From contig NW_021940918.1 of the NCBI RefSeq assembly GCF_004337985.1, positions 1,984,001-2,048,000 of the forward strand: a stretch of DNA of 64,000 nucleotides, written 5' to 3'. This document shows positions 21,707 to 31,815 of the stretch, in pieces; the stretch's first letter is position 1; each line of letters begins with the position of its first letter. A program made the translations under genes and the position numbers. The notes under the pieces are model-generated. The model ran no database searches, was not told the origin of the DNA, and worked only from the letters and a program-made list of their open reading frames with translations. This DNA is from Pyricularia pennisetigena (Eukaryota; Ascomycota; Sordariomycetes; Magnaporthales; Pyriculariaceae).

Positions 21707-22762
21707 ATGGCGTCTCTCGGCCGCTGCCGAAGGTCCATCATCAGCCAGAAATCAAACTTACTCCACGGGAAAGCACCACAAGCACCAACACAAAGGCGTT
21801 TTCATTGCTCGTCCCAATCACGCAGTAACACCTGGTCAAAAGTAAAAATGACCTCACGACCGAAATCCCCAGAGGTATGGTCACCAACTAGGTACCTCGC
21901 CTTCAACAACGAGCGCATGAAGCCAGCGCTGGACCTCATCCACAACATTTCCAAGCACGACATGAACGGCAAGCGCATCGTCGACCTTGGCTGCGGGCCG
22001 GGGAACTCGACGCAGGCCCTCGCCGCAACCTGGCCCGACGCCGACGTCACAGGCATCGACTCGTCCGAGCCCATGCTGGAGCGTGCCCGGGCCGACGCCG
22101 CCCAGGCCGACGGCACCGACGCGTCACGCCACATCCGGTTCGAAAGGGGCGACTTCGCCACGTGGATGCCGGCCGACGGCGACGCAAACGCCGTCGACCT
22201 CTTCTTCTCCAACGCCGCCTTCCACTGGCTGCGCAGGCCGGAGCGCATCCCCGCCATGGTCAGGCTGTTCCGCTCCCAGCGGCCCGGCGGGGTCTTCGCC
22301 TTCCAGGTGCCCGACAACTACGACGAGCCGTCGCACGCCCTCATGCGCGAGGTCGCCCTGCTGCCGGGCAGGGCCTGGACCGACATCTTCCTCGAGGCCG
22401 GGGTGGGGTACCACGGCGCGCTGCCCAAGAAGGTGCGCGACGCGGGCGTCATGGCCTCGCGCCCGGACCTCGACCCCATCGAGCCTGCCGAGGAGTACTA
22501 CGACGCCTTCATGCCGTACGCTTCCGACCTGGAGATCTGGAAGACCACCTACTCTCACGTGCTGCCCGGCCCGGCGCACATCGTCGCCTGGGTCGAGAGC
22601 TCCGGGCTCATGCCGTACCTGTCCGTGCTGCCGACCGATGCCATGAGGGCTGAGTTCAAAGCCGAGTATCTCGACCGTATCGCGAGGGCATATCGCAAGA
22701 CCTACGACGGCAAGGTTATCTTGAGGTATCCAAGGCGCTTCCTAGTTGCCCAGCGAAAGTAG
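21707..22762 (+). CDS. Trans-aconitate 2-methyltransferase-like SAM enzyme
   Basis: Intronless. From ATG 21707 the product is 351 aa; from ATG 21848 it is 304 aa. The class I methyltransferase fold starts after residue ~60: motif I is VDLGCGPGNST (92-102), then an acidic residue ending strand 2 (GIDSSEPMLERAR), and FFSNAAFHWL in the motif IV region. The ERIPAMVRLF and PGGVFAFQVPDNYDEPSH segments and overall length match the Tam (trans-aconitate 2-methyltransferase) family, which methylates trans-aconitate to detoxify this TCA-cycle inhibitor. The extra 47 N-terminal residues are Arg/Ser-rich with no acidic residues, like a mitochondrial presequence, while the shorter form would be cytosolic. 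Substrate assignment is by family resemblance only. Confidence 0.85.
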   Translation: MASLGRCRRSIISQKSNLLHGKAPQAPTQRRFHCSSQSRSNTWSKVKMTSRPKSPEVWSPTRYLAFNNERMKPALDLIHNISKHDMNGKRIVDLGCGPGNSTQALAATWPDADVTGIDSSEPMLERARADAAQADGTDASRHIRFERGDFATWMPADGDANAVDLFFSNAAFHWLRRPERIPAMVRLFRSQRPGGVFAFQVPDNYDEPSHALMREVALLPGRAWTDIFLEAGVGYHGALPKKVRDAGVMASRPDLDPIEPAEEYYDAFMPYASDLEIWKTTYSHVLPGPAHIVAWVESSGLMPYLSVLPTDAMRAEFKAEYLDRIARAYRKTYDGKVILRYPRRFLVAQRK

Positions 22763-23242
22763 CTTTCTTTCAAGATGACATCGTGCATTTCTTGTGTCGT
22801 AATCCGTAACTATGTATATCAAGGTTGCCGATCCTTTCGTTCACGGGGGTTGGGCATACAGAGTAGAAAAATCTAGAGTCAGAGCAGCTTTGGCTGACCG
22901 TGTGGTTAGGCCACTTTTACTTTGCATACACGGCAAATCTTTTGTAGGCAGCGCTTTATGCTATCGCCCCAGTTCATTTAGTATAGTTGAGGGTTAGCCA
23001 TGAAGCAAATCTTTGATCGCACAGTCTATTTTGCCTATTTATCGAACTGCATGGAGAATACCTCGTCGGCTCCCAGTACTAAAAACGGCGTGCAATTTCG
23101 TCGGCAAACACAATGTACCGATCCCTTCCTGGCATGTCATTGTGCAAGCTAAAACCAGACTACCATGTGGCGTCGAGAGAGACCGTTTTCGTCATGTTGA
23201 ACGTTGCTTTTCGGCTCATCTTGCGTCGTACATGATTTTCTT

Positions 23243-23288
<46 letters not shown>

Positions 23289-23931
23289 CTTCTTGTTTTA
23301 TCTCATGCTTGCAAACCAAACACGAACTTGGCTGTGTTGCTTTTGCTTTTCCTTTTCGCAATAGGGTGGGGCAGCTCTATTCCAGTTCTAGAAAGTTTTT
23401 CGGCCAGTTGGGGAAAGTCAACGGCTATGGAGGCGCCTCTGAAGCCTATAGAGACTCGCAGCGCGCAGAATTGGCGAATTTCAAAATACATGGCAGCCAT
23501 TGACGCGAGCTTGCTTATTCATCAAAGCATCTTGATGTTTACACATCAAAGTTGCACGGTTTCAGCTAAACACACCGTTTTTTTTTGGTCATACTTCTTG
23601 GTCAAGTAAAAAATACACCGTTTGTCGGCTCTGATGGGGGCTGAAAAAAAAAAGTTGATATTATGTCCTTGCAGGATCATAACACGTACAATCGGTTGTA
23701 AATGTAGTTATCACCAGAGGGAGAAACTCTAAAAAACCAAAGAAACAATAAGCTTGTTTCAACGTCAACAGCTTATAAAAATACCACACTTCAAATCCTT
23801 TGGGGTCCAGGCTGGAGGAAAGACGATGCACTATACCGATTCATACATACAGTACCAACTCCAAGCAGACCCACCAAATATACCCTCGAGCAGATCGTCA
23901 AGCAGATAGATACCCTGCAAGCCCACAGAAA
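22763..23931. other. Spacer with a 44-nt T tract
   Basis: No gene recognised. Open frames here run through the homopolymer and lack coding character. Confidence 0.55.
23245..23288 (+). repeat. T44 homopolymer
   Basis: Forty-four consecutive T, the longest homopolymer in the window; its true length may be affected by sequencing. Confidence 0.9.
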
Positions 23932-24304
23932 ATGTGCTACGGCTGGGACGGGTACTTCAAGTGCATGCAACGCGCCAGCATATACGGACGCCGCTACAAC
24001 GTGCGCAAGTGCGCCCTAGAGAAGAGCTAGAATTATTCCTGCTCTCGCCCCAGGTGGCTCTGGAGGCAAGCTGAATGTGACCGAGATTGCGGACGACGTC
24101 AAGATGGCTAGGCTTGCGAGAATTGCAAGCGCAATGACAACGGTGGCAGCGCAGATCAGACGAATTCCAGTGTGAAGCCGCTGGGGTGGAACAGGCAGGA
24201 CAACACAACTGGTCAAATACCTGGTAAGAAAGCCTTGCTCAGCTTGAATTTTTTTTTTCTTTTTCTTTTTTTTTTCTTCAGTACATAGTAAAGTAGTGCT
24301 GTGA
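23932..24304 (+). CDS. Doubtful small Cys-containing protein, structure unresolved
   Basis: The ATG at 23932 opens a 32-codon frame starting MCYGWDGYFKCMQRAS, a start style (Met-Cys-Tyr, then spaced Cys) shared by a group of small fungal proteins with CxxC motifs. The frame meets TAG at 24028 and again at 24109, yet between and after them the same frame encodes more Cys pairs (ECDRDC, ACENCKRND). A GTGCGC donor at 24001 and a TAG acceptor at 24111 would remove both stops in phase (111-nt intron). A second, convincing intron follows: GTAAGA at 24225, a pyrimidine tract and CAG at 24281, with a stop soon after. Alternatively the gene is decayed. A competing frame (24055-24175) also reads well, so the model is only a suggestion. 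Confidence 0.28.
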
Positions 24305-25760
24305 TGCTTGTCAGCTGTTGTGTGTGAGTTGGCGCCAATTGCAGAAACGGCCGTTTATCTTTTTTACTTTTATTTTTGCGTCACAATCCGAAGATCGTCC
24401 GAACCCGTCGCATTAGATTCAACCGGATCCCCCTCGAACCTAAGAGCGCCTGTCGTCGGGAATGCCCTTGGCGCGTGCCCAGTGTACGACATGCCATCTT
24501 GACTAGCCGTTGTGGCCGTGACACAAGAGCATGCCTAGGGCGTGATGTGATCTGGCCGCAGCTTTTAGTCTAGTGCCCGCTCGGAGGAACAGCTCATAAA
24601 AGTTGTTGGTTGGCAGCGGCATGACACAATATTTTTTTTCTTTGAAGAGAGTGCAAGGGATAGAGGGGAAAAAAAAAGGGCGGCATTTAGTCGATCAAAA
24701 CGAGATCAAACAAAGGCCGACAAGGAAAATGAACAACAAATCCAAATCGTAAAAACGTCACAGTACTACCTACCGTACAGTATGATCGCCTCAACACGAG
24801 TCCAAGGTTAATCTTGGCGGGTTGAGAAAGTGGGGTGATTTGCTGAAACGGACAAGGCTATTTATTGCTCGGTCTCAATTTAAAGAGAAAATAAAAAAAA
24901 AGCTTACGGGAACATGATCGCGCAATCGTGCCGGTACATCAACTCTTGGCAGTCTGGTGCTAGATTTTGGCTAGGGTCCGTACGGCTGAGCATTTTTGTT
25001 TAAAGGAACAAAGGACAAGCCAGGGTAGAAAAATTAAAAAAAATAAAAACAAAAAATAAAATAAAATAACAACAAAGGATTGGACGAGACACGCAATGGA
25101 CAAGGGAAAGAAAAACCTGCTTTCTGTGAAAGCAAATGTTCATCACAGCTACCTCCTACCCTTCCTTCAAACCCCAGCTTTGCACATCAAATCACTAGCG
25201 GCGGGCTTCTCCGCTTCAAGTGGCATTCCAATCCCAGGCTGTGTGTGTGGATTTAATCACTTTCGAACCGTGATGGGGACCTGACAGACCTGAACCGGCC
25301 CCACCGTTGTGGTGAGGCACTCCACTTGCAGGCGGCTTGATGCAACTACAACTACACCTAATCCAGTTCAGAGACATTAAGCCTGCTCGCCCAAGTTGCC
25401 CCTAAATCCCTTGTCAACCTTGCATTCCTACATTTAATCCATTAATTGATTGCCTTGCTGCAGACTGCCCCTCGGCCTCCATGCCAACGGATCTTGATCC
25501 GGGTAAGCGGAAAGGAGACGAGTCTGGTCCAGGACCAAAAGATGCGGCGGCAGGCAGAAAACGACAAGCCGCGCACACCATCAACAAAAATAAAATAAAA
25601 CAAAAAACACTTGACCTTTTGTCGTTAACAACACATTGAATATCTCGGCAAAGGAGCCGCTTGCCTTTTCAATCCAATACAAGTTTTTATAAATTCTAAT
25701 GCCTTCCACCAATTCGTTGTTCCCGGTCACCACATCATAGTGGGAAGGAACTCCGCAACA
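24305..25760. other. Spacer, A-rich patches
   Basis: No gene recognised in about 1.5 kb. AAAAT-type simple stretches occur near 25030-25075. A TATA-like TTTATAAATT lies near 25685, about 70 nt before the next gene. Confidence 0.55.
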
Positions 25761-26849
25761 ATGGCTTCGAAACCATGGATAGTCGAGATTTGCTCGATAG
25801 ACGTTTCCAGCCTTGAGCCCAAAGGCGCCACCACCAAACACATGACCAAAACGTCGCCAGTGGTGATCCCTCAACCCGCAAAACAACAGCCAAAGACTAC
25901 CAGCACATTCTCACACCTCTCCGAGACGTACGAGTCCACCTTTCCAGCAATGCGTCTGTTCGCCGCCGACGCCATCTCCCTGGCGCCGCCCATCACCTCC
26001 TCCTCGGTCGTGCACGACAACGGCTGCGGCCCGGGCATAGTGACGGCCGAGGTCCTGGCCCGCTGCCGCGGCGGCCACAACGTCGGCAAGCACCAGCACC
26101 ACTTCCCGTTCCTCCCCACCGCCCACGATGCTGCCGCTGCTCCCCCGCGGATAGAGGCCACCGACATATCGCCCGCCATGACGAGCGCGGCCGCCCGGCG
26201 CGGCCCGTCCGTCCGCGCCCAGGTCATGGACAGCAGGCACCTGGCGGGGCTCGACGACGGCGTCTTCTCGCACTCCTTCTCGGGCTTCGTGGTCCTGGGC
26301 ATGTCCACGGCCGACGGCGCGCGCGTCGTCTCCGAGATGCGCCGCACCCTCCGCCCCGGCGGCACCGGCGTCCTGACCGCGTGGGCCGAGCTGGGCTACG
26401 TCGATCTGTTTGAGAGCGTGGCGCGGGCGGCGAAGCCCGATGCCGAGGTGGACACGGCGCGCGCCGTCCTGAGCGAGCGCGCCCTGCGCGGGATGCTGGA
26501 GCTGGGCGGCTTCTCGTCACGGTCGTCGCCGTTCAGCATGAAGAGGAGCAGCACCGCCATGTCCCGCCTGGCGCGGGCGAGGAGCAGGACCAAGCTCGCC
26601 GACGACGGCGGCGGTCCCAGCTCCGTGGTCGAGCTGAGGAGCATCACGCGCTCCTTTTCCTGGTCGCTCTGGGCCACCCACGCGTACGACCACATCCGCC
26701 GGAGCATGTGCGAAGGCTATACGGGAGCCGGGTGGAGCAGGCAGGACAAGGACCGGCTGGACGGCATGCTGGCCGACCGGATCAGGCGCCTTGCCGAGCA
26801 CGGCGAGACTTATCACATGACGGCCTGGGTTGCCGTGCTCAGGAAATGA
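25761..26849 (+). CDS. Class I SAM-dependent methyltransferase
   Basis: Intronless, 362 aa from ATG 25761 (context ACAATGG); an internal ATG at 25842 would give 335 aa. Motif I is VVHDNGCGPGIVTAEVL (about 84-100), unusual in having Asn-Gly before the Cys. A His-rich insert of about 30 residues (KHQHHFPFLPTAHD) separates it from the acidic strand-2 motif IEATDISPAM. Then come AQVMDSRHLAGLDDGVFSHS (motif II region) and RTLRPGGTGVLTAW (post motif). The C-terminal part (SLWATHAYDHIRRSM) is typical of fungal orphan methyltransferases, often with small-molecule substrates. It is not a copy of the methyltransferase 3 kb upstream: motifs and lengths differ. Confidence 0.82.
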   Translation: MASKPWIVEICSIDVSSLEPKGATTKHMTKTSPVVIPQPAKQQPKTTSTFSHLSETYESTFPAMRLFAADAISLAPPITSSSVVHDNGCGPGIVTAEVLARCRGGHNVGKHQHHFPFLPTAHDAAAAPPRIEATDISPAMTSAAARRGPSVRAQVMDSRHLAGLDDGVFSHSFSGFVVLGMSTADGARVVSEMRRTLRPGGTGVLTAWAELGYVDLFESVARAAKPDAEVDTARAVLSERALRGMLELGGFSSRSSPFSMKRSSTAMSRLARARSRTKLADDGGGPSSVVELRSITRSFSWSLWATHAYDHIRRSMCEGYTGAGWSRQDKDRLDGMLADRIRRLAEHGETYHMTAWVAVLRK

Positions 26850-27506
26850 TGACCCTCACACAATGTTCTGGTTTTGCTAGGGTCTGGCTCTCGGCCCATT
26901 TCTGCCTGCCTGCCCCCTGCCGCAAGCCCTATCCACCAACAACCAGAGCGTATCTTTATTTTTATTTTTCTTCCCCTCCCACTGAAGCTTCCTTCTGTGG
27001 ACCTTCTTCGGAGAGATGGTCTCGCATGGAGACCCAGATCGTCCGGTCTAAAGTCTGATCAGCCTCTGGGATGTTCACGTCAAAGAAAAAGAAAGAAGCT
27101 CGCCAAGCCGCTTGGGAAACGCCGGTCGACGATATAGAGTTTTTTTCAATAAAACAGTCGACACAAGCCCCATCCACGCAGAAGCCATGGTATCCCTTCT
27201 TAGGACGGGGGTTCTTCTTCCAAGGGGGGAAAAAGGGAGAAGCAAACACGTGGCGGCGAGCCAGCCGTGCGCCTCTTAGAACGGAACCTGAACCCGTACT
27301 ATGAAGAGCGCCGTCTAGGTACTAAAAAAAAAAAGAGAGGGGGTTAGTAACTACCCCACTATCCGAAGAAATAGGTACATGGTTGGGTTCGTAGTTTTAA
27401 AAACAAGACACGAAAAACCCCATTCCCATTTTGCGTCGTCTGATCTGCCCCCAACCTGGAACTTTGGCAAGGTTCTTGTATGGGCAGAGAGGGTTAGGCA
27501 CGCATG

Positions 27507-27541
<35 letters not shown>

Positions 27542-27821
27542 GTACGACGGTTATTTGGAGGACAATCACTCAGCGTCCTCCTTACCCAAGGATCATTCAT
27601 GCTTTGAACTGATTCTGTACTGCAGCCAGACAGTAAATTTAGATAGAATCACTAGTGTCACGCACTTGGGCACTTTTTTGACGTTGAGAATGTACGAGTT
27701 ACCATAACAAATACAAAGAATAAATGAGTAAAAAAAAAAAAAAAAAGAAAAACGCTGCAAATCGACCAAACATGTCTGCTGTTGAATTCTTTAGAGAAAA
27801 AAAAAATAATCAAACCAATCC
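26850..27821. other. Convergent spacer with a 30-nt T tract
   Basis: Between the 3' ends of the methyltransferase and BTN1 genes. T30 at 27508-27537; A tracts at about 27324 and 27730. No gene recognised. Confidence 0.6.
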
Positions 27822-29388
27822 TCAACTCGCCTCAATCCGCCTGCACCAATCCCTCCCATTCCTGACCTGATAGTCACACAGCGACACCTCCAAGACCATG
27901 CCGATCAGGCTGGCCAGGCATATCCCGCCGCTGTCGCTGACGGAGGTGGCACCCAGACTGAACTCGCGGTCGGCGGCGGGCACCTGCTCCATGATCTCGG
28001 CAAACGTGTTGACGTAGACGGCGCCGCCCAGCAGGCCCTCCCAAAAGACGACGGCGAACACCAGGTAGACGGACGGGATGAAGTCGAGCATGGCGTGCAG
28101 GGTCAGCAGCACCAGGTTGGCCACCTGCAGCAGCGACGGCAGGTAGAGGTTGTGGATGCGGAAGAAGGGCGTCGAGGAGCGCGAGACGAAGACGCCCAGC
28201 TGGTACAGGAACCCGTAGAAGGGGTAGAAGGACCGGAACTCGGAGAACGGCGACTGCTCCAGGGGGAAGAGCAGCGTCGGCGCCACGCCCTGGTTGATCG
28301 TGTACTCGGCCACGTAGACGAGGAGCAGCGGCAGCATGTACGGCAGGAACAACTGCTTGGCCCGGTGTAGGTTCTGAGCAAGAGTAGGCCTCGGCCCGGC
28401 CGCGAGAGCTGCTGCGACGGCACCACCACCACCACCACCACCACCGGGGTGACCCCCACTCTCGGCATCGACCGCGTGCAGCGCCGTCGCGACAACGCTC
28501 GGCGGCCCGGGGCGCAGTAGACTCGTCGAGGCATCTCCCGCAGGAACACCCTCGACGTCCTCGTCCTCGAGGTCCCCGTCCGGCAGCGCACTGTAGGCCT
28601 TGACGCGCGCGCCCTCGCCCTCCCTCAGAGGCGCGTGCGGCAGTATCACAAAGAAGCTCACGACCATGACGCCCGGCAGCAGCGCCGAGGCCAGCAGGCT
28701 CGTCTTGACCGTCAGGCCGAACCACTCCGTCATGGCGACGTACAAGCCGGCACCGACCAGCCCGGCGCCGCCGGTGCCGCTGCCCCAGGCCGCCAGGCTC
28801 ATGGGGCCGTAGTAGTGCGTCAGGCCGAGGAAGGAGAGCTCGCCGCCGCCGCTGCTGAGGCTGGCCAGCACTACGCCGGCCAGCCGCGCGCCCACGCCCC
28901 TCTCGGCCGGCGTCAGGGCGACCAGCAGCATGCCCGAGGACGAGAGCGCGACGAAGATGAGGATCCGGGCGTAGTATGGTATCCGGTGGATGAAGTACGG
29001 CGCGACGAGCTTCGTCAGGAACGAGGGGAGGACGTCGGCGAGGAGCACGACGCCCTTTGGGACGTTGGTGCCGACGAGATCTTGGGCCGCCGAGAGGACG
29101 ATGACGTAGAGGACATTGTTGATGAGGCCTGTATCGTAGGGATTTGTTTTTGTTTTGTTTTGTTTTTTTGTTTTTACAAAGTCAGTCAGAATCAAGGCTT
29201 TCTTTCATACAAAGTGTTACAGACTTGGCGGGCAGCAGGTGCATCTAACCAAAAAGCCAGAAAGCAATCAAGACGGAGGAATCGATGCCGCGGAATACCG
29301 ACACGAGCCGGGACCGGTAGACGGCCCAGCTGGCCGATGTCGAGCCGGGCATTGGGAGCATACCCGACGACGGCGGCAGCCTGTTCAT
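27822..29388 (-). CDS. btn1: Battenin (CLN3 family vacuolar membrane protein)
   Basis: Two exons on the minus strand: 29250-29388 and 27822-29128, 481 aa if translation begins at ATG 29388 (469 aa from ATG 29352, equally possible). The join restores the family motif [23 protein letters not shown]3 signatures follow: [40 protein letters not shown], and near the C-terminus [19 protein letters not shown] and [14 protein letters not shown]. About 10-11 membrane segments are visible. Yeast Btn1 is vacuolar and affects pH homeostasis and basic amino acid transport; the human homologue is linked to Batten disease. The long loop (about 200-290) carries a Gly run from a CAC/CCA repeat (28420-28447). 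Intron 1 uses a weak GTTAGA donor and contains a TTTTG-rich tract. Confidence 0.93.
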
Positions 29389-30186
29389 TCTCCTGTTGTC
29401 CCCTGGAATTACGGTCTCTGTCTCCCACCAAAGACGAGTTGTTGTCCTGCCGAGGTTCGTTACATTCGTAGGAATTTGATTCAAGGTTGCGAGTTGAGTG
29501 TGGCGGACGGACGGCGAGAGATTTGAAACAATTTCTTTCAGCCTTGGGCCTTCTTCATGCCAAGTCCCGCGGCTATGGTCAGCTGGGCCCACTCCGCCTG
29601 GACTCCCGCCTGACCAGTACCTGCTGCAGCGCTATAAGCCACTAATATGATAAAGCAGTTGGAGCGAATTAATTCACCGCCCAAAAATTCGTTCCATGAA
29701 ACAAGGTGACTGATTCATCCACAAATCGATCTGCTCATCTATAATTTTCGATTAGCACCGTTGCAAATTCTATGTCAATGATTCGTCAACATGCATTGAC
29801 TAGACTAGACTGAAATCATGCAGAGAATATCATGGGTAATGTATCTTGCATTACCGTGCATCTTAATCCGGTTAATAGCTTCAAGGGATAGTCACCCCGT
29901 GTTACTACTGTAACATACCCATTCCCAACACCTCTCCAGGTCGAGCCTCAGAATCAAGTCCATGCAGTTAAGATACAAATGACGAAATCAACGATGCTTT
30001 GTATTCTACGCAATTAAACCGATGCAGTGTTGATAAACACAACTCCCTGACGCATCCTGTGGTCTGCATCTACAAACCACTCATTATTGACCAGGTTTCC
30101 ATGTAGACAGCTTCCTGTGAATACAACAAGCAGGAAACCAGAATCCCACGTATACATACTTGCCAGAAATAGCAACATCATGCACT
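29389..30186. other. Spacer
   Basis: No gene recognised. It holds the promoter of BTN1 and the 3' end of the upstream transporter gene, which is transcribed in the same direction. Confidence 0.55.
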
Positions 30187-31815
30187 TCAAACGTCCATTC
30201 GCTTCTCCGCGGCGGCGTCAGGTGCCACCACCACATCTGAAGCTGTCTCGTCAGTTCCCTTAAGATCAGCCTCGACATCAACCGTGTCCTTGATCTTGAG
30301 CCAAATGATGGGTGCTGCAAAGATGAGGCAGGCAGCAAGAATACCCCACTGTTATGTATAATTGTCAGTAACTACATTGACGGAGAAAGAGCCGAGGCAG
30401 ACGTGGAAATGCATGACGGAACTCACAGTTGCACCGAAAATCGTGTTAAACTCAATCTGCAAGCTGTCGAGGCGCCAAAAGACAGCGGCTCCAGCAGATT
30501 GGATACCCTTGTAGAAACCGGCGAGGTTCGCAGCCTTGCGTCCAGAGTTGGACAGGGCGCCCATGTACCAGTAGATGCACGTCTGCCAGATGGCGTCGAA
30601 GAAACCGTAGCACATGAACAAGAACATGGGGCCGATATAAGCCTCACCACCGTCGGTCCAGTCGATCTTCCGGTGCTCCTCGCTCGAGATGACGGCGCGC
30701 GAGGGTTGCTTGGACTGGAACGCCCAGCCACCACCCCAGATGATGAAAGTCAGAGCAGTGAGGGCGCCAAGCGAGACGCGGGCGCGGATAGACCGACGCA
30801 CACCCGGAAAGTCCAGTGCGTAGCCAAAGATGATGGCTCCAATGATTTGCGAGATCCAGTACAGCAAGCTGTTCAACGAACGCGTGCGAACGTTGAACAT
30901 GGCGCCGTTCATGTTGTTGAGCTGGTATGTGTAGAAGATGTTGGAGGCGAAGAACATGGGGAAGAGGGCGACGATCCACGGCTCTTCAATGAGGACGGAC
31001 CAAAGACCCTTGAATTCGGAGACCCAAGACGGGTTCTTCATCCCAATAACCTTGGTACCATCTTCACGGATCACGGATCCAGAGTTGCACAGAAGCAGGG
31101 CAAGGATAGCACCAAGCAACATCAGGACGATGAAACCGACATAAGTGCCGTCCGTGACGCCGCCAGTATAGTTGTTGATGTTCTGTCCCAAGGGGATGAA
31201 TGAGCCAACCACGGCTCCAGTGTTGAAGATGATCCAGAACCAACTGATATACCGTCCCTTGTGCGACTCGGGAGGATACGACATCATGATGGCACCCTGA
31301 CCACACCACAGCAGGCCGGCGCAAACACCAAGGAGTGCGCCTGCGAAGATGACAAAGCCGATGTTCTTGGTATGGACGTAGGACAGAAAGCTGGCAGAGT
31401 AGACGCAGTAGCCAAGACCACCAATGGCCATGGTGAGTTTGATTCCCAGGCGGTTGGCAAAAGTCCCCGAGAAGAAGCCGACGACGGCGAAAGTAGAGTA
31501 GAGCGCCGTGTTTGCCTGAGCCTGAGCAGTATCGTTCTCCAACCCACCAGCGCCGAGACCTGTAAGGGCGTTGAACATACCCGGGCACAAGAAGCACACC
31601 ATGGACACGATGATCAACTGAATCTTGGGCGATGCATACCAGAGGTCACTGCCGGCAATGCGGAACCTCTTGTACATCCATCCCGACGGGAGGTCAAAGT
31701 TGCCTTGACCGGGGACGTCAACCTCCGGAGCGCTGTTGACTCCGCTGTCAAGTCCGGTAACGGTAGTGTCCTTGGCCTCGGCGGCCGCGCCGGGTGCCGT
31801 TTCCTTTTCGGACAT
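30187..31815 (-). CDS. UNC-93/DUF895-type major facilitator
   Basis: Two exons on the minus strand: 30427-31815 and 30187-30348, giving 516 aa in phase (donor GTGAGT, acceptor CAG). Start at ATG 31815 (MSEKETAPG). After a ~60-residue polar N-terminus come 11-12 membrane segments. The segments IQLIIVSMVCFLCPGMFNAL and GLGAGGLENDTAQAQANTAL, with the loop PPESHKGRYISWFW, are hallmarks of the fungal UNC-93-like (DUF895) MFS branch. A short charged C-terminal tail follows. Transport substrate is unknown for the family in fungi; animal UNC-93 modulates a potassium channel. ATTTTATATTC at about 32038-32048, about 225 nt upstream in gene orientation, may serve as a TATA box. Confidence 0.9.

Noticed and set aside
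24016..24216. Hydrophobic minus-strand frame of 66 codons
   Set aside because: It overlaps the Cys-containing plus-strand reading, lacks context, and is short enough to occur by chance.
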